Shown: positions 9,295-18,229 of the stretch, piece by piece
How the letters are laid out: each line of letters starts with the position of its first letter
How positions within the stretch are numbered: the stretch's first letter is position 1
NCBI RefSeq assembly: GCF_024346955.1
Contig: NZ_AP024883.1
Location: 2,542,001-2,606,000 of the forward strand
Origin: Vibrio mangrovi
GTDB lineage: Bacteria > Pseudomonadota > Gammaproteobacteria > Enterobacterales > Vibrionaceae
Direction: 5' to 3'
Length of the DNA stretch: 64,000 nt
Translations under genes and position numbers: made by a program
Notes under the pieces: model-generated
What the model was told of the DNA's origin: nothing
The model's database searches: none
What the model saw: only the letters and a program-made list of their open reading frames with translations

Positions 9295-9323
9295 TTGTTT
9301 ACCAACCAGAAAAACTCTATATT
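9295..9323 (+). promoter_or_regulatory. Promoter of gcvB
   Basis: -35 TTGTTT (9295-9300), a 17-bp spacer, -10 TATATT (9318-9323), predicting a start near 9330. That places the RNA end at the expected distance for a 200-nt GcvB. GcvA sites probably overlap or lie just upstream. Confidence 0.7.
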
Positions 9324-9329
9324 TTCTGC

Positions 9330-9530
9330 CGCAGACAAGTCTTAACGACTTGATTCTCCTTAGGATCAATAGACTTTGTGTTGCGATGTTGTGTTTGCAA
9401 ACTCGTATTTCGAGTATGTGGTGTTTCACCACTTGTTCTGTGGCTTTCAGCCACAAGCATACTTCCTGTATTTATTTTGACCTGTCTGTCAAATGTTTCA
9501 CACCGCCTTCCGATGGGCGGTGTATTTTTA
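9330..9530 (+). ncRNA. gcvB: GcvB small regulatory RNA
   Basis: About 200 nt, divergent from gcvA. Landmarks match the enterobacterial RNA in order: a 5' hairpin (AAGTC-TTAAC-GACTT, 9337-9351); the GU-rich R1 seed (TTTGTGTTGCGATGTTGTGT, about 9375-9394) followed by GTTTGCAA; a hairpin block (ACTCG-TATTT-CGAGT 9401-9415, GTGGTG-TTT-CACCAC 9418-9432, TGTGGCT-TTC-AGCCACA 9439-9455); the R2 seed ACTTCCTGTA (9461-9470); CCTGTCTGTC (9481-9490); and a terminator. GcvB is an Hfq-dependent repressor of amino-acid and peptide transporter mRNAs. The 5' end is inferred from the promoter. An alternative fold pairs AGTATG (9413-9418) with CATACT (9458-9463). Confidence 0.92.
9500..9530 (+). terminator. GcvB intrinsic terminator
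   Basis: ACACCGCC (9500-9507), 8-base loop, GGCGGTGT (9516-9523), then ATTTTTA. It is oriented on + while both flanking protein genes are on -, so it serves the small RNA. Confidence 0.88.
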
Positions 9531-9647
9531 TGTACGCTCCGCCCGAAAAGGTACAAGCACCATATTCAGCAAAACGATAGCAAGGCATCAAACACCAGAA
9601 CCAGCCAGCCCGTAACCGGTGGTTCCTGTATGTTATTGTGCGACATT

Positions 9648-11096
9648 CTAAGGACGATAGACCTTCACGTTATTAAAGCCCTGCTCTTTGAGATACAACG
9701 CCTGTAAACGGCTCATGACACCCCGGTCACAATACAGCAGATAGGTCTTCGACTGATCGAGATCGCCGAACTGAGTTCCCAACTTATAGAAAGGCAGATG
9801 TTTCACTTCTACACCGTCCAACACTAACGGATGCTCATCTTCTTCATCCGGACTGCGAATATCCAGTACTACAGCATGCTCATGAATCGCATCAACCAAT
9901 TCAACTTCCGGTGCCTGCTGCTGGGTTTCCTGAGCAATATCGCGAATATCCATCTGACGTGCGCTGTACACCACACCTTCCAGAATAGAGAAATCAAACT
10001 TCGCTTCTTCTGCTTCCAGTTTTTCCCGGACAGCTTTGACTGTCGGCCGCCGGGAAATAACACCACAATACTCCGGCATCGTTTTAGCAAAATCTTCTGT
10101 TCCGATATCTCTGGCAAGATTGATGATATCTTCTTTATCCCAGTTAATCAGTGGACGTAAAATCAGGCGATCAGTTACGCCATCAATATGGCGCAGATTA
10201 GTCAGCGTCTGACTGGACACCTGCCCCAGCGCTTCGCCGGTCACCAACGCCTGAATATCGAAACGCTCAGCAATCATACCGGCAGCCCGCATAAACATCC
10301 GCTTCAGAACAACGCCCATTTGCCCGTCGTCCACTTTCTCCAGAATTTCAGCCACAACAGGTTCAAAATCAACCGCGATAAAACGGACTTTGGCCGATGA
10401 GCCGTACTTATTCCACAGATAGTGAGCAACCTGCTTTACACCAATCTCATGAGCCGGACCGCCTAAATTAAAAAAGCAGTAATGAACTTTTGAGCCCCGT
10501 TTAATATGCAGATAACTGGAAACACCAGAGTCGAATCCTCCGGAAATCAGGCTGAGCACGTCTTCCTGAGTTCCCAGTGGGAATCCCCCCAACCCTTTGT
10601 GACGTGCAATAATCTGGTTCAGTTTATCTCCGGAAATTTCAACCCGAACAGTCACTTCCGGATTGTTGAGTTTTACTTTGGCACTTTCAACTGCCTGATT
10701 CAGACCACCACCAACATAACGTTCCAGTTCAATGGAGGTGAAATCATGCTTCCCGCGGCGTTTGGCCCGGACAACAAAAGTTTTCCCCTCAATCTTGCTC
10801 CGGCTGTGCGCCAGAACCTGTTCATAGATATCATGTAAATCATTGAAATCTGACTGCTGAACTTCAAGCACATGATGAATTCCCGGCGTATGGGTCAGAA
10901 TTTCCAGCGTTTCGGCATAATACTGATCACTGGCAGAAGTTACTTCGATATGATCACGACGGTTAAATACCGCAACAGCTTCCGTCCGGCGCTGAATAAT
11001 ATTGCGAATATTACATTCGAGAATTTTGGTAAAACGTTTCCGTACCGATTCACTTTTCACAAAAATTTCCGGATGGGGCTTAACAATAAATTTCAT
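9648..11096 (-). CDS. thiI: tRNA 4-thiouridine synthase ThiI
   Basis: 482 residues, full length. Domain order: N-terminal ferredoxin-like and THUMP domain (about 1-165), the PP-loop ATPase with SGGFDSGVSSYLHIKRG (about 190-200), and a C-terminal rhodanese domain ending in LLYCDRGVMSRLQALYLKEQ, whose Cys carries the persulfide. It transfers sulfur to U8 of tRNA and, in bacteria with the rhodanese domain, to ThiS for thiamine thiazole synthesis. It stands alone. No clear minus-strand terminator is seen before gcvB. Confidence 0.96.
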   Translation of the reverse strand: MKFIVKPHPEIFVKSESVRKRFTKILECNIRNIIQRRTEAVAVFNRRDHIEVTSASDQYYAETLEILTHTPGIHHVLEVQQSDFNDLHDIYEQVLAHSRSKIEGKTFVVRAKRRGKHDFTSIELERYVGGGLNQAVESAKVKLNNPEVTVRVEISGDKLNQIIARHKGLGGFPLGTQEDVLSLISGGFDSGVSSYLHIKRGSKVHYCFFNLGGPAHEIGVKQVAHYLWNKYGSSAKVRFIAVDFEPVVAEILEKVDDGQMGVVLKRMFMRAAGMIAERFDIQALVTGEALGQVSSQTLTNLRHIDGVTDRLILRPLINWDKEDIINLARDIGTEDFAKTMPEYCGVISRRPTVKAVREKLEAEEAKFDFSILEGVVYSARQMDIRDIAQETQQQAPEVELVDAIHEHAVVLDIRSPDEEDEHPLVLDGVEVKHLPFYKLGTQFGDLDQSKTYLLYCDRGVMSRLQALYLKEQGFNNVKVYRP

Positions 11097-11219
11097 AAGA
11101 CAATTCGCAATTTAGGTTGAAACGCTGCTGTACCAATTTACATTGCCTGATTGTAACAGAGCAGATGAACAGCAATTGAAGGCGCAGGATTATACACGAG
11201 AAGCAGTAACAGGGAAAAG

Positions 11220-11260
11220 TATCAATTCATTCCTGAGCGACTCTCCGGAGTGAATTGATA
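11220..11260 (-). terminator. Terminator of the aldo/keto reductase gene
   Basis: TATCAATTCA (11220-11229) pairs with TGAATTGATA (11251-11260) with further inner pairing. On the minus strand the stem is followed by CTTTTCCC, a short U-run, 30 bases after the stop codon. Confidence 0.55.
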
Positions 11261-11289
11261 TATGGGAATCATCGTTCAACAGACAGCGG

Positions 11290-12198
11290 CTAAGGTACCG
11301 GATGACCTTTTGAAGCAACCCAGATACGATACCACTGCTCCCGGCTCAGTTCGATCTTCAGCGCTGCTACTGCGGCTTTTACCCGCTCAATCTTACCGGA
11401 TCCGAGAATCGGAACCGGCAATGACGGTAACCGTCTGACCCAGGCATAAATAACCTGATCAATACTCTGCGCCCCGACTTCCTGACCAATTTCAGTCAGC
11501 ACCTGACGGACACGCTGAACCTGCTCACTCTCACCACTAAAAACGGCACCACCACCTAAACATGACCATGCCATCGGCCGGGTTCTGAGCATCTGCATCT
11601 GATCCAGCGTCCCGTCATGAATCACATCAAAATGAAGCGGATTGATTTCGACCTGATTGGTCACCAGCGGCTGATCCAGACGTGACTGTAATAAATCAAA
11701 CTGCGATGGGGTAAAATTGGAAACTCCGAAGTGTTTTACTTTTCCGGCCTGCTGTAATTCTGAAAATGTCTGCGCCACTTCATCGGCATCCATTAATGCA
11801 TCGGGACGATGAATCAACAGCACATCGATTTCATCAACACCAAGACGTGCCAGCGAATGATTCACAGACTGATGGATATGTGCTTTCCCGGTATCGTAAT
11901 AGTTAATCTGCCGCTGAGGAAAAGCACTACCGCATAATTGAATATCACACTTTGTCACGATCTGAATATGCTGGCGGAAAGACGGTTGTAGTGCCAGCGC
12001 CTCGCCAAAGAGCGTCTCACATGTGTAGTAACCGTAGATATCTGCATGATCAACGGTAGTAATCCCCAATTCAACATGCTGCTTTAAGAAGGTCAACCGT
12101 TCCTGGGGCGTCATATTCCACTCGGCCAGCCGCCAATATCCCTGAACAATCTCCGAAAACACCGGTCCTTGTTCTGCAATGGTTACCTGCTTCACCAT
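11290..12198 (-). CDS. Aldo/keto reductase (YdhF-like)
   Basis: 302 residues. An NADPH-dependent (beta/alpha)8 oxidoreductase. The catalytic tetrad can be placed: Asp and Tyr in TVDHADIYGYY, Lys in VTKCDIQ and His in VLLIHRPDALMD. The C-terminal NADP-binding loop VPILGSGKIERVKAAVAAL is present. The N-terminus and overall pattern resemble the E. coli YdhF subfamily, whose physiological substrate is not established. Ribosome site GGAGA precedes ATG at 12198. It is a single-gene unit flanked by terminators. Confidence 0.88.
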   Translation of the reverse strand: MVKQVTIAEQGPVFSEIVQGYWRLAEWNMTPQERLTFLKQHVELGITTVDHADIYGYYTCETLFGEALALQPSFRQHIQIVTKCDIQLCGSAFPQRQINYYDTGKAHIHQSVNHSLARLGVDEIDVLLIHRPDALMDADEVAQTFSELQQAGKVKHFGVSNFTPSQFDLLQSRLDQPLVTNQVEINPLHFDVIHDGTLDQMQMLRTRPMAWSCLGGGAVFSGESEQVQRVRQVLTEIGQEVGAQSIDQVIYAWVRRLPSLPVPILGSGKIERVKAAVAALKIELSREQWYRIWVASKGHPVP

Positions 12199-12240
12199 AT
12201 TGATTCTCCATCCATCTTATCAATGGGTTGTCTCATGTAA

Positions 12241-12268
12241 AAAAAGTAAGCGAAATCGCTTACTTTTT
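12241..12268 (-). terminator. Terminator of pomAB
   Basis: AAAAAGTAAGCG (12241-12252), AAAT loop, CGCTTACTTTTT (12257-12268): a near-perfect palindrome with A/T tails on both sides, so possibly bidirectional. It lies about 30 bases after the pomB stop codon. Confidence 0.8.
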
Positions 12269-12299
12269 AATTGTCGTCCGGGAGGTTACTCAACAGTAC

Positions 12300-13259
12300 T
12301 CACTTCGGCTGCTTCTGTGCCGACGGCACTTCATCACTGTATACGGGCTTACCCTGAAGAATACTGATATCAACCCGCCGGTTCTGCGCACGCCCTCTTG
12401 CTGTATCGTTCGATGCAACTGGCTGGGTATCTGCCATACCGCGAACTTCCATTCTTTCATGATCAAAGCCCGCGACTTTTTCCATTTCCTGCGCCACAGA
12501 AACTGCCCGCTGTGCCGATAAGTCCCAGTTCGAACGGTACAGTTCCGAATCAAGTGGCTGGTTATCTGTATGACCTGAGATTCTCACGACACCCGGAATA
12601 TCTTTAACCAGTTCCGCAATCTGCCGGACCAGCGGCCGGAACTTCGGTTGTAAGAACGCCGAGTCTTTAGGGAAGGCGCCTTTTTCACGAATACGGATTA
12701 CAATTTCCTGACCAAGGTTCTCAACTTCGATCGCCCCCTGCTCAATCTCTGTTGCCAGTGCTTTTTTCAGGTTTTCCGAAATGACTTCCATCTCTTCGGT
12801 ACTCGGTGACTGCGCCTGCTGCTGCTGATCAACCGATTCATTATTCTGGTTATCCTGCGTGGATGTTTCCGGAGACTGACCACCAGTCAGAGAACCTTCT
12901 GTACGCTGAGTGCCACCAGCACGATCAGCATCCCCTTCCTGAAACTCAAGTGTCTGTTGGGTAATATCTATCGTTTGTTGCATGATCACATCGATAGGTG
13001 TTGGTTCCGGTCTTCCCGGTCTGAATTCCTGAGCAATCACGCTGGTCCCTTTCGGGATATCTTTAACTTCCAGCCGGTTTTGTACCCCGAAAGCAAATTT
13101 CATCGACCCGGCGATCTGCTTGAACTTCAGAACATCCATCTCAGAAAAAGAGAGTAACAATACGAAAAAGCACATGAGCAGAGACATTAAGTCAGAAAAT
13201 GTCGCCAGCCATGCCGGAGCTCCGGGGGGCGGACATTTACATTTATTCTCTTCATCCAT
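12300..13259 (-). CDS. pomB: Sodium-driven flagellar stator subunit PomB
   Basis: 319 residues. The single N-terminal membrane helix carries the ion-binding Asp in the motif ATFSDLMSLLMCFFVLLLSF (Asp23, equivalent to Asp24 of V. alginolyticus PomB). A plug/linker region follows (FGVQNRLEVKDIP), then a Gln/Ser-rich linker and a C-terminal OmpA/MotB peptidoglycan-binding domain (RISGHTDNQPL, NWDLSAQRAVSVAQEM, NRRVDISI). With PomA it forms the Na+ channel that drives polar flagellar rotation. It lies 17 bases downstream of pomA in a two-gene operon. Confidence 0.96.
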   Translation of the reverse strand: MDEENKCKCPPPGAPAWLATFSDLMSLLMCFFVLLLSFSEMDVLKFKQIAGSMKFAFGVQNRLEVKDIPKGTSVIAQEFRPGRPEPTPIDVIMQQTIDITQQTLEFQEGDADRAGGTQRTEGSLTGGQSPETSTQDNQNNESVDQQQQAQSPSTEEMEVISENLKKALATEIEQGAIEVENLGQEIVIRIREKGAFPKDSAFLQPKFRPLVRQIAELVKDIPGVVRISGHTDNQPLDSELYRSNWDLSAQRAVSVAQEMEKVAGFDHERMEVRGMADTQPVASNDTARGRAQNRRVDISILQGKPVYSDEVPSAQKQPK

Positions 13260-13276
13260 TGCCAGGTTCCCCGCGC

Positions 13277-14041
13277 TTATTCGTTATCCACATCCAGAGC
13301 CCGTTTACCTTCGTTCAGATAGTTCTTCAGGTAACCGTCAATAACCCGGGGGTTCTGGCCATCCTGAATAGCAAGGACACCATCCATAATCAGACGCCGG
13401 TTCAGCATCTCCTGATCGCGGCGCAAGGCTAATTTATCGGCAATCGGGAAAAAGATCATATTCGCCATCACCGCACCATATAACGTCGTCAACAACGCAA
13501 CCGCCATTGCCGGACCAATTGATTTCGGGTCATCCATGTTTGACAGCATCGCCACCAAACCAACCAGTGTCCCGATCATTCCCATCGCCGGTGCAACGTC
13601 ACCATAAGCCCGAAATACGCCTGTTCCGGCTTCGTGCCGCTCTTCTGTCAGTGAAATATCTTTTTGCAGTGCCGAACGCACCACATCTGCATCATGACCG
13701 TCAACCAGCAAATCAATTCCTTTCTGCATGAAACTGTTGCTGATTTCCATCTCTTCCAGAGCCAGAAAACCACCTTTCCGGGCTGCATCTGCCATCTCTA
13801 CGATTCTGGCGATCAAATCTTCCGGCTCATCGGCCTTAAACATGAACGCTTTGGCCGCGATTTTCCCCGCACCAAAAAATTGCCCGAATGTAAACTTCAT
13901 CATCACAACGCATGTTGAACCACCGACAACGATTAACACGGAGGTGATGTCCACAAACATCATCAGACCACCACCCAGAACCATGGCCATAACGATGAAA
14001 GCTAAACCACCTATCAAACCAATCAGTGTAGCTAAATCCAC
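13277..14041 (-). CDS. pomA: Sodium-driven flagellar stator subunit PomA
   Basis: 254 residues from GTG at 14041 (VDLATLIGLIGGLAF), preceded by AGGAG at a good spacing. The in-frame ATG 18 bases upstream adds a tail not found in PomA. Four hydrophobic segments and the large cytoplasmic loop that contacts FliG are visible. The fourth-helix region holds PAMGMIGTLVGLVAMLSNMD and GPAMAVALLTTLYGAV, which are highly conserved in PomA/MotA. It is first in the operon with pomB and is likely under the FliA-type promoter at 14091-14116. Confidence 0.95.
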   Translation of the reverse strand: MDLATLIGLIGGLAFIVMAMVLGGGLMMFVDITSVLIVVGGSTCVVMMKFTFGQFFGAGKIAAKAFMFKADEPEDLIARIVEMADAARKGGFLALEEMEISNSFMQKGIDLLVDGHDADVVRSALQKDISLTEERHEAGTGVFRAYGDVAPAMGMIGTLVGLVAMLSNMDDPKSIGPAMAVALLTTLYGAVMANMIFFPIADKLALRRDQEMLNRRLIMDGVLAIQDGQNPRVIDGYLKNYLNEGKRALDVDNE

Positions 14042-14090
14042 GAAACACTCCTCATGCAACCATTCATTTTTGAGAGTTCTCTGACTCAGG

Positions 14091-14116
14091 GTATCGGCAA
14101 CAGCATAAAATCTTTA
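14091..14116 (-). promoter_or_regulatory. Sigma-28 (FliA)-type promoter of pomAB
   Basis: On the minus strand TAAA (14116-14113), 14 bases, GCCGATAC (14098-14091), close to the flagellar consensus TAAA-N15-GCCGATAA. It starts about 50 bases upstream of the pomA GTG. The rest of the 367-bp divergent gap toward xseB is AT-rich and I see no further element in it. Confidence 0.6.
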
Positions 14117-14408
14117 ACTAAATTATGGACTCGCCCAGAAAAAACTTCAGAAAAGCCCTCATAAGTTTATACCGAAAATACACTGAAAAGCATATATGCA
14201 CCTTTGAATCCTTCTGAAAGCAACAATATTTATGATCTCTGGCAAAACTTATCACCCATGAGAATATAAACAGGTTTCGCCGCAGACATTCACAATTCTG
14301 CTGATTCAGGACAAAAAGTGTGTTGTGAGAGTAAATTCTTCCGGTTCTATTTGACCATCTTCACGCCCTGCGGTAACTTTCCTCCATTCCTCCCCTATTG
14401 GATGTTAT

Positions 14409-14663
14409 ATGGCGAGCAAGAAACCTGAAAATATGTCATATGAGGCAACGATTGAAGAGTTGGATACCTTAGTTAACCAGCTTGAAAACGGCGATTTACC
14501 TCTGGATGACGCATTGAAAACATTTGAACGCGGTATCGCACTGGCCCGTTCCGGTCAGGCGAAACTCAATGATGCCGAACAGCGGGTAAAAATACTGCTC
14601 AGCGACAGCGATGAGTCAAGCCTGAGTGATTTTGTCGAATCAGATGACAATTCAGAAGTATAA
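14409..14663 (+). CDS. xseB: Exodeoxyribonuclease VII small subunit
   Basis: 84 residues, normal for the family. The two-helix signature is clear: MSYEATIEELDTLVNQLENG, then LDDALKTFERGIALARSGQAKLNDAEQRV. XseB associates with the XseA catalytic subunit to degrade single-stranded DNA in both directions. The order xseB-ispA-dxs, with 7 bases between xseB and ispA, is the conserved gammaproteobacterial operon. Confidence 0.95.
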   Translation: MASKKPENMSYEATIEELDTLVNQLENGDLPLDDALKTFERGIALARSGQAKLNDAEQRVKILLSDSDESSLSDFVESDDNSEV

Positions 14664-14670
14664 AGATCAT

Positions 14671-15555
14671 ATGATAGACAGCCTAAGCGCTTATCAGACG
14701 CGGAATAATCAGCAGTTAAATCACTGGCTTGAACAACTTCCCCATCAGAATCAATCCCTGATTGAAGCCATGCGCTACGGATTGTTACTGGGGGGAAAAC
14801 GAGTTCGTCCCTATCTGGTTTATATCACCGGGCTCATGCTGGGATGTGAACCGGAAGAGCTCGACACACCGGCGTCAGCAATTGAATGTATTCATGCTTA
14901 TTCGTTGATCCATGACGACTTACCGGCCATGGATGATGACGAACTGCGCCGGGGGCAACCAACCTGCCATATCCGGTTTGACGAAGCCACAGCTATTCTG
15001 ACCGGAGATGCTTTACAAACACTGGCATTTTCGATTCTCGCAGAAGGTACTCTGGCACAACATGCCGAGCCGTATCGCATCCGGATGATTCAGTCGCTGG
15101 CGCAAGCTTCCGGTGCCGCAGGCATGTGTATCGGGCAGGCGCTAGATTTGGATGCAGAACGTCGTCAGGTGACATTAACTGAACTGGAAGAGATCCACCG
15201 CAACAAAACCGGTGCGCTGATCCGGTGTGCCATCCGTCTGGGAGCATTATCTGCCGGAGAAAAAGGGCAAGCCTTGCTTCCTTTTCTGGATCGCTACGCT
15301 GATGCAATCGGTCTCGCCTTTCAGGTTCAGGATGACATTCTGGATATCGTTGGAGACACACAGACACTGGGGAAACCTCAGGGATCGGATTACAAGCACC
15401 ACAAAAGTACTTATCCTTCTCTGCTGGGGCTCGACGGTGCAGAGCAGAAAGCGCAGTCTTTACTGGACGAAGCGCTTCAGGCTCTGGCATCAATTCCTTA
15501 TAATACTGATTTACTTGAACAGTTCGCCCGATATGTCATCGAGCGAAAAAGTTAA
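14671..15555 (+). CDS. ispA: (2E,6E)-farnesyl diphosphate synthase IspA
   Basis: 294 residues from ATG 14671 (MIDSLSAYQTRNNQQ). Upstream GTG and ATG codons in frame overlap xseB and give a non-family extension. Prenyltransferase signatures: GGKRVRPYLVY, the first Asp-rich motif DDLPAMDDDELRRG, the GDALQTLAF helix, and the second Asp-rich motif FQVQDDILDIVGD. It condenses isopentenyl diphosphate with dimethylallyl and geranyl diphosphates to FPP for quinones and undecaprenyl phosphate. It is co-transcribed with dxs, which supplies its precursors. Confidence 0.95.
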   Translation: MIDSLSAYQTRNNQQLNHWLEQLPHQNQSLIEAMRYGLLLGGKRVRPYLVYITGLMLGCEPEELDTPASAIECIHAYSLIHDDLPAMDDDELRRGQPTCHIRFDEATAILTGDALQTLAFSILAEGTLAQHAEPYRIRMIQSLAQASGAAGMCIGQALDLDAERRQVTLTELEEIHRNKTGALIRCAIRLGALSAGEKGQALLPFLDRYADAIGLAFQVQDDILDIVGDTQTLGKPQGSDYKHHKSTYPSLLGLDGAEQKAQSLLDEALQALASIPYNTDLLEQFARYVIERKS

Positions 15556-15576
15556 TAAGATCATAAGCATATAATT

Positions 15577-17439
15577 ATGACCCTTGATATTTCAAAATAT
15601 CCGACACTGGCATTGGCAAACACGCCTCAAGAGCTGAGAACGCTGCCGAAAGACATGCTGCCGAAATTATGCGAAGAGCTGAGAACCTATCTGCTCAATT
15701 CGGTCAGCCAGTCCAGCGGACATCTGGCTTCAGGTCTGGGCACCGTTGAACTGACCGTTGCGTTACACTACGTGTACGACACGCCATTTGATCAGTTGAT
15801 CTGGGATGTCGGCCATCAGGCATATCCGCATAAGATTCTGACCGGACGACGGGAAGCAATGCCGACAATCCGGCAGAAAGGCGGTCTCCATCCGTTTCCC
15901 TGGCGTGAAGAAAGTGAATATGACACCTTATCTGTCGGTCACTCATCTACATCGATCAGTGCCGCGATGGGAATGGCTATCTGTGCCAGTAAGGAAGGAA
16001 AATCCAGAAAGGTTGTCAGTGTCATCGGCGACGGTGCGATTACCGCCGGGATGGCTTTTGAAGCGATGAACCACGCCGGTGACGTCCATCCGGATATGCT
16101 GGTGATTCTCAATGACAATGAAATGTCGATTTCAGAGAATGTCGGGGCATTGAATAACCATCTGGCACAATTGCTTTCCGGTCATTTTTATACTTCCATC
16201 CGTGAAGGCGGAAAAAAAGTTCTCTCCGGTCTGCCTCCGATTAAAGAATTTGCCAAGAAAACCGAAGAACACCTGAAAGGTATGGTCGTTCCCGGAACAT
16301 TGTTTGAGGAACTCGGCTTTAACTATATCGGTCCGGTTGACGGGCACGATGTGGTCGAACTGGCAAAAACCCTGAAAAACATGCGGGAGCTTAAAGGACC
16401 ACAATTTCTGCATGTTATGACCAAAAAAGGCAAAGGCTACGAGCAGGCTGAAAAAGATCCGATCGGTTATCATGCCGTTCCCAAGTTCGACCCAAGTCAT
16501 ACATCACTTCCCAAAAGCAGTGGCGAGCATCCGACGTTCTCGAAAGTCTTCGGTGATTTCCTCTGTGATATGGCCGCCAGCGATCCCAAACTTCTGGCGA
16601 TCACGCCGGCCATGAGAGAAGGTTCCGGGATGGTACGATTCTCAAAAGAGTATCCGGAACAGTACTTTGACGTAGCAATTGCCGAACAGCATGCCGTCAC
16701 ACTGGCAACCGGAATGGCAATCAGTGGTTACCGGCCAATCGTGGCAATCTATTCAACCTTTTTGCAACGGGGCTATGATCAGCTGATTCATGATGTTGCA
16801 ATCATGGATCTACCGGTGATGTTTGCAATTGACCGGGCCGGCTTGGTCGGCGCCGACGGGCAGACGCATCAGGGCGCGTTCGACCTTAGCTTTCTGCGTT
16901 GTATCCCGAACATGGTTGTTATGGCACCCAGTGACGAAAACGAATGTCGGCAGATGCTTTATACCGGACATCAGCATCTCGGCCCAAGTGCAGTCCGCTA
17001 TCCGAGAGGAACCGGCATTGGCGCTGAAATAAAAACCGAGTTTACTGCACTGGAAATCGGTCGAGGACGGATGCTCAGGCAGGGTAAGAAAGTAGCTATC
17101 CTCAACTTTGGTGCTTTATTACCACACGCACTGACCGCCGCAGAAAAACTGGATGCAACGGTTGCAGATATGCGTTTTGTCAAACCGCTGGACGAAACAC
17201 TGATCCGTGAGCTGGTTCAGCAACATGATGTTCTGGTTACACTGGAAGAAAATGCTATCGCCGGCGGTGCCGGTGCCGGAGTAGTTGAGTTTCTGATGAG
17301 AGAAAAGCTAATCAAACCGACGCTCAATCTCGGACTTCCGGATCAGTTCATTCATCAGGGCACACAAGAAGAGTTACACACCGAACTCGGACTGGATGCT
17401 GCCGGGATTGAACAGGCAATTCTCGCTTATATCCGGTAA
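15577..17439 (+). CDS. dxs: 1-deoxy-D-xylulose-5-phosphate synthase
   Basis: 620 residues, full length. The thiamine-diphosphate-dependent first enzyme of the MEP isoprenoid pathway, joining pyruvate and glyceraldehyde 3-phosphate. The N-terminal ThDP domain has GHQAYPHKILTGRR and the Mg/ThDP motif GDGAITAGMAFEAMNHAG ending in NDNEMSIS. The central domain holds FDVAIAEQHAVTLATGMA, and the C-terminal domain is transketolase-like. It sits 21 bases after ispA, with a strong terminator after it. Confidence 0.96.
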   Translation: MTLDISKYPTLALANTPQELRTLPKDMLPKLCEELRTYLLNSVSQSSGHLASGLGTVELTVALHYVYDTPFDQLIWDVGHQAYPHKILTGRREAMPTIRQKGGLHPFPWREESEYDTLSVGHSSTSISAAMGMAICASKEGKSRKVVSVIGDGAITAGMAFEAMNHAGDVHPDMLVILNDNEMSISENVGALNNHLAQLLSGHFYTSIREGGKKVLSGLPPIKEFAKKTEEHLKGMVVPGTLFEELGFNYIGPVDGHDVVELAKTLKNMRELKGPQFLHVMTKKGKGYEQAEKDPIGYHAVPKFDPSHTSLPKSSGEHPTFSKVFGDFLCDMAASDPKLLAITPAMREGSGMVRFSKEYPEQYFDVAIAEQHAVTLATGMAISGYRPIVAIYSTFLQRGYDQLIHDVAIMDLPVMFAIDRAGLVGADGQTHQGAFDLSFLRCIPNMVVMAPSDENECRQMLYTGHQHLGPSAVRYPRGTGIGAEIKTEFTALEIGRGRMLRQGKKVAILNFGALLPHALTAAEKLDATVADMRFVKPLDETLIRELVQQHDVLVTLEENAIAGGAGAGVVEFLMREKLIKPTLNLGLPDQFIHQGTQEELHTELGLDAAGIEQAILAYIR

Positions 17440-17463
17440 TACTTTTCTAATCCCAGAGACAAG

Positions 17464-17492
17464 AAACTCCCCATCCGGGGAGTTTATTTTTA
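17464..17492 (+). terminator. Terminator of xseB-ispA-dxs
   Basis: AAACTCCCC (17464-17472), ATCC loop, GGGGAGTTT (17477-17485), ATTTTTA. A canonical intrinsic terminator 25 bases after the dxs stop codon. Confidence 0.92.
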
Positions 17493-17506
17493 CCGGTCAT
17501 CAACCT

Positions 17507-18229
17507 TCACAATATGTCCTGCCAGCCAAATGTACTGATCAATCTCTGCCACACATCATCCAGTGAAGCATGAATCGTCACCGGAGCTCCGGTCAGCGGA
17601 TGTACAAAACTCAAACGCGATGCATGCAGTAATAAGCGGTGGCAATCATAGTGCTCGCGAAACAGACGATTATGTTTACCGTCACCATGAGTCGTATCAC
17701 CGATGATAGGATGACTCAGATGGTGCATATGTCTGCGTAGCTGATGTTTGCGTCCCGTCTGAGGTTTCATCTCAATCAATGCATAACGGCTGGTAGGAAA
17801 ACGTCCGGTTGAATACGGAACCTCCACTCTGGCCAGTGGCTGATAGGCAGTAATTGCCGGTTGAGCCGGTTTATCTGTTTTCGCGAACTTATCAGCGATC
17901 TTATCCAGTTCCTCAACCAGCGGATAATCCAGCACCGCAGCTTCTTCAATCCAGCCCCGGATCACAGCATGATAAGTTTTTTCCATCTCATGACTGGCGA
18001 ACAAAGGCATGACCTGCGCCGCAGTTTCACTGGATAATGCAAACACCAGTACACCGGAAGTCGGCCGATCCAGGCGATGCAAGGGAAACACATGCTGACC
18101 GATCTGATCCCGTAACGTCTGCATCACAAACCGGGTTTCATGCTTATCCAGCCAGGAACGGTGAACCAGCATCCCGGCAGGCTTATTGACCGCAACGAGA
18201 AACTCGTCCTGATAGATGATCTCAAGCAT
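17507..18229 (-). CDS. truC: tRNA pseudouridine(65) synthase TruC
   Basis: 240 residues from ATG 18229 (MLEIIYQDEFLVAVNKPAGM), the family N-terminus. RluA-family pseudouridine synthase with the catalytic Asp in HRLDRPTSGVLVF and the C-terminal motif RKHQLRRHMHHLSHPIIGD. It modifies U65 in the tRNA T-stem. Its first bases overlap the 3' end of the YqcC-like gene by 8, as in the conserved yqcC-truC pair, which in E. coli also lies beside csrB. Confidence 0.93.
   Translation of the reverse strand: MLEIIYQDEFLVAVNKPAGMLVHRSWLDKHETRFVMQTLRDQIGQHVFPLHRLDRPTSGVLVFALSSETAAQVMPLFASHEMEKTYHAVIRGWIEEAAVLDYPLVEELDKIADKFAKTDKPAQPAITAYQPLARVEVPYSTGRFPTSRYALIEMKPQTGRKHQLRRHMHHLSHPIIGDTTHGDGKHNRLFREHYDCHRLLLHASRLSFVHPLTGAPVTIHASLDDVWQRLISTFGWQDIL

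Noticed and set aside
9236..9647. Several overlapping open frames of 65-109 codons between gcvA and thiI
   Set aside because: They cross the gcvB RNA and its terminator and show no coding bias or ribosome sites.
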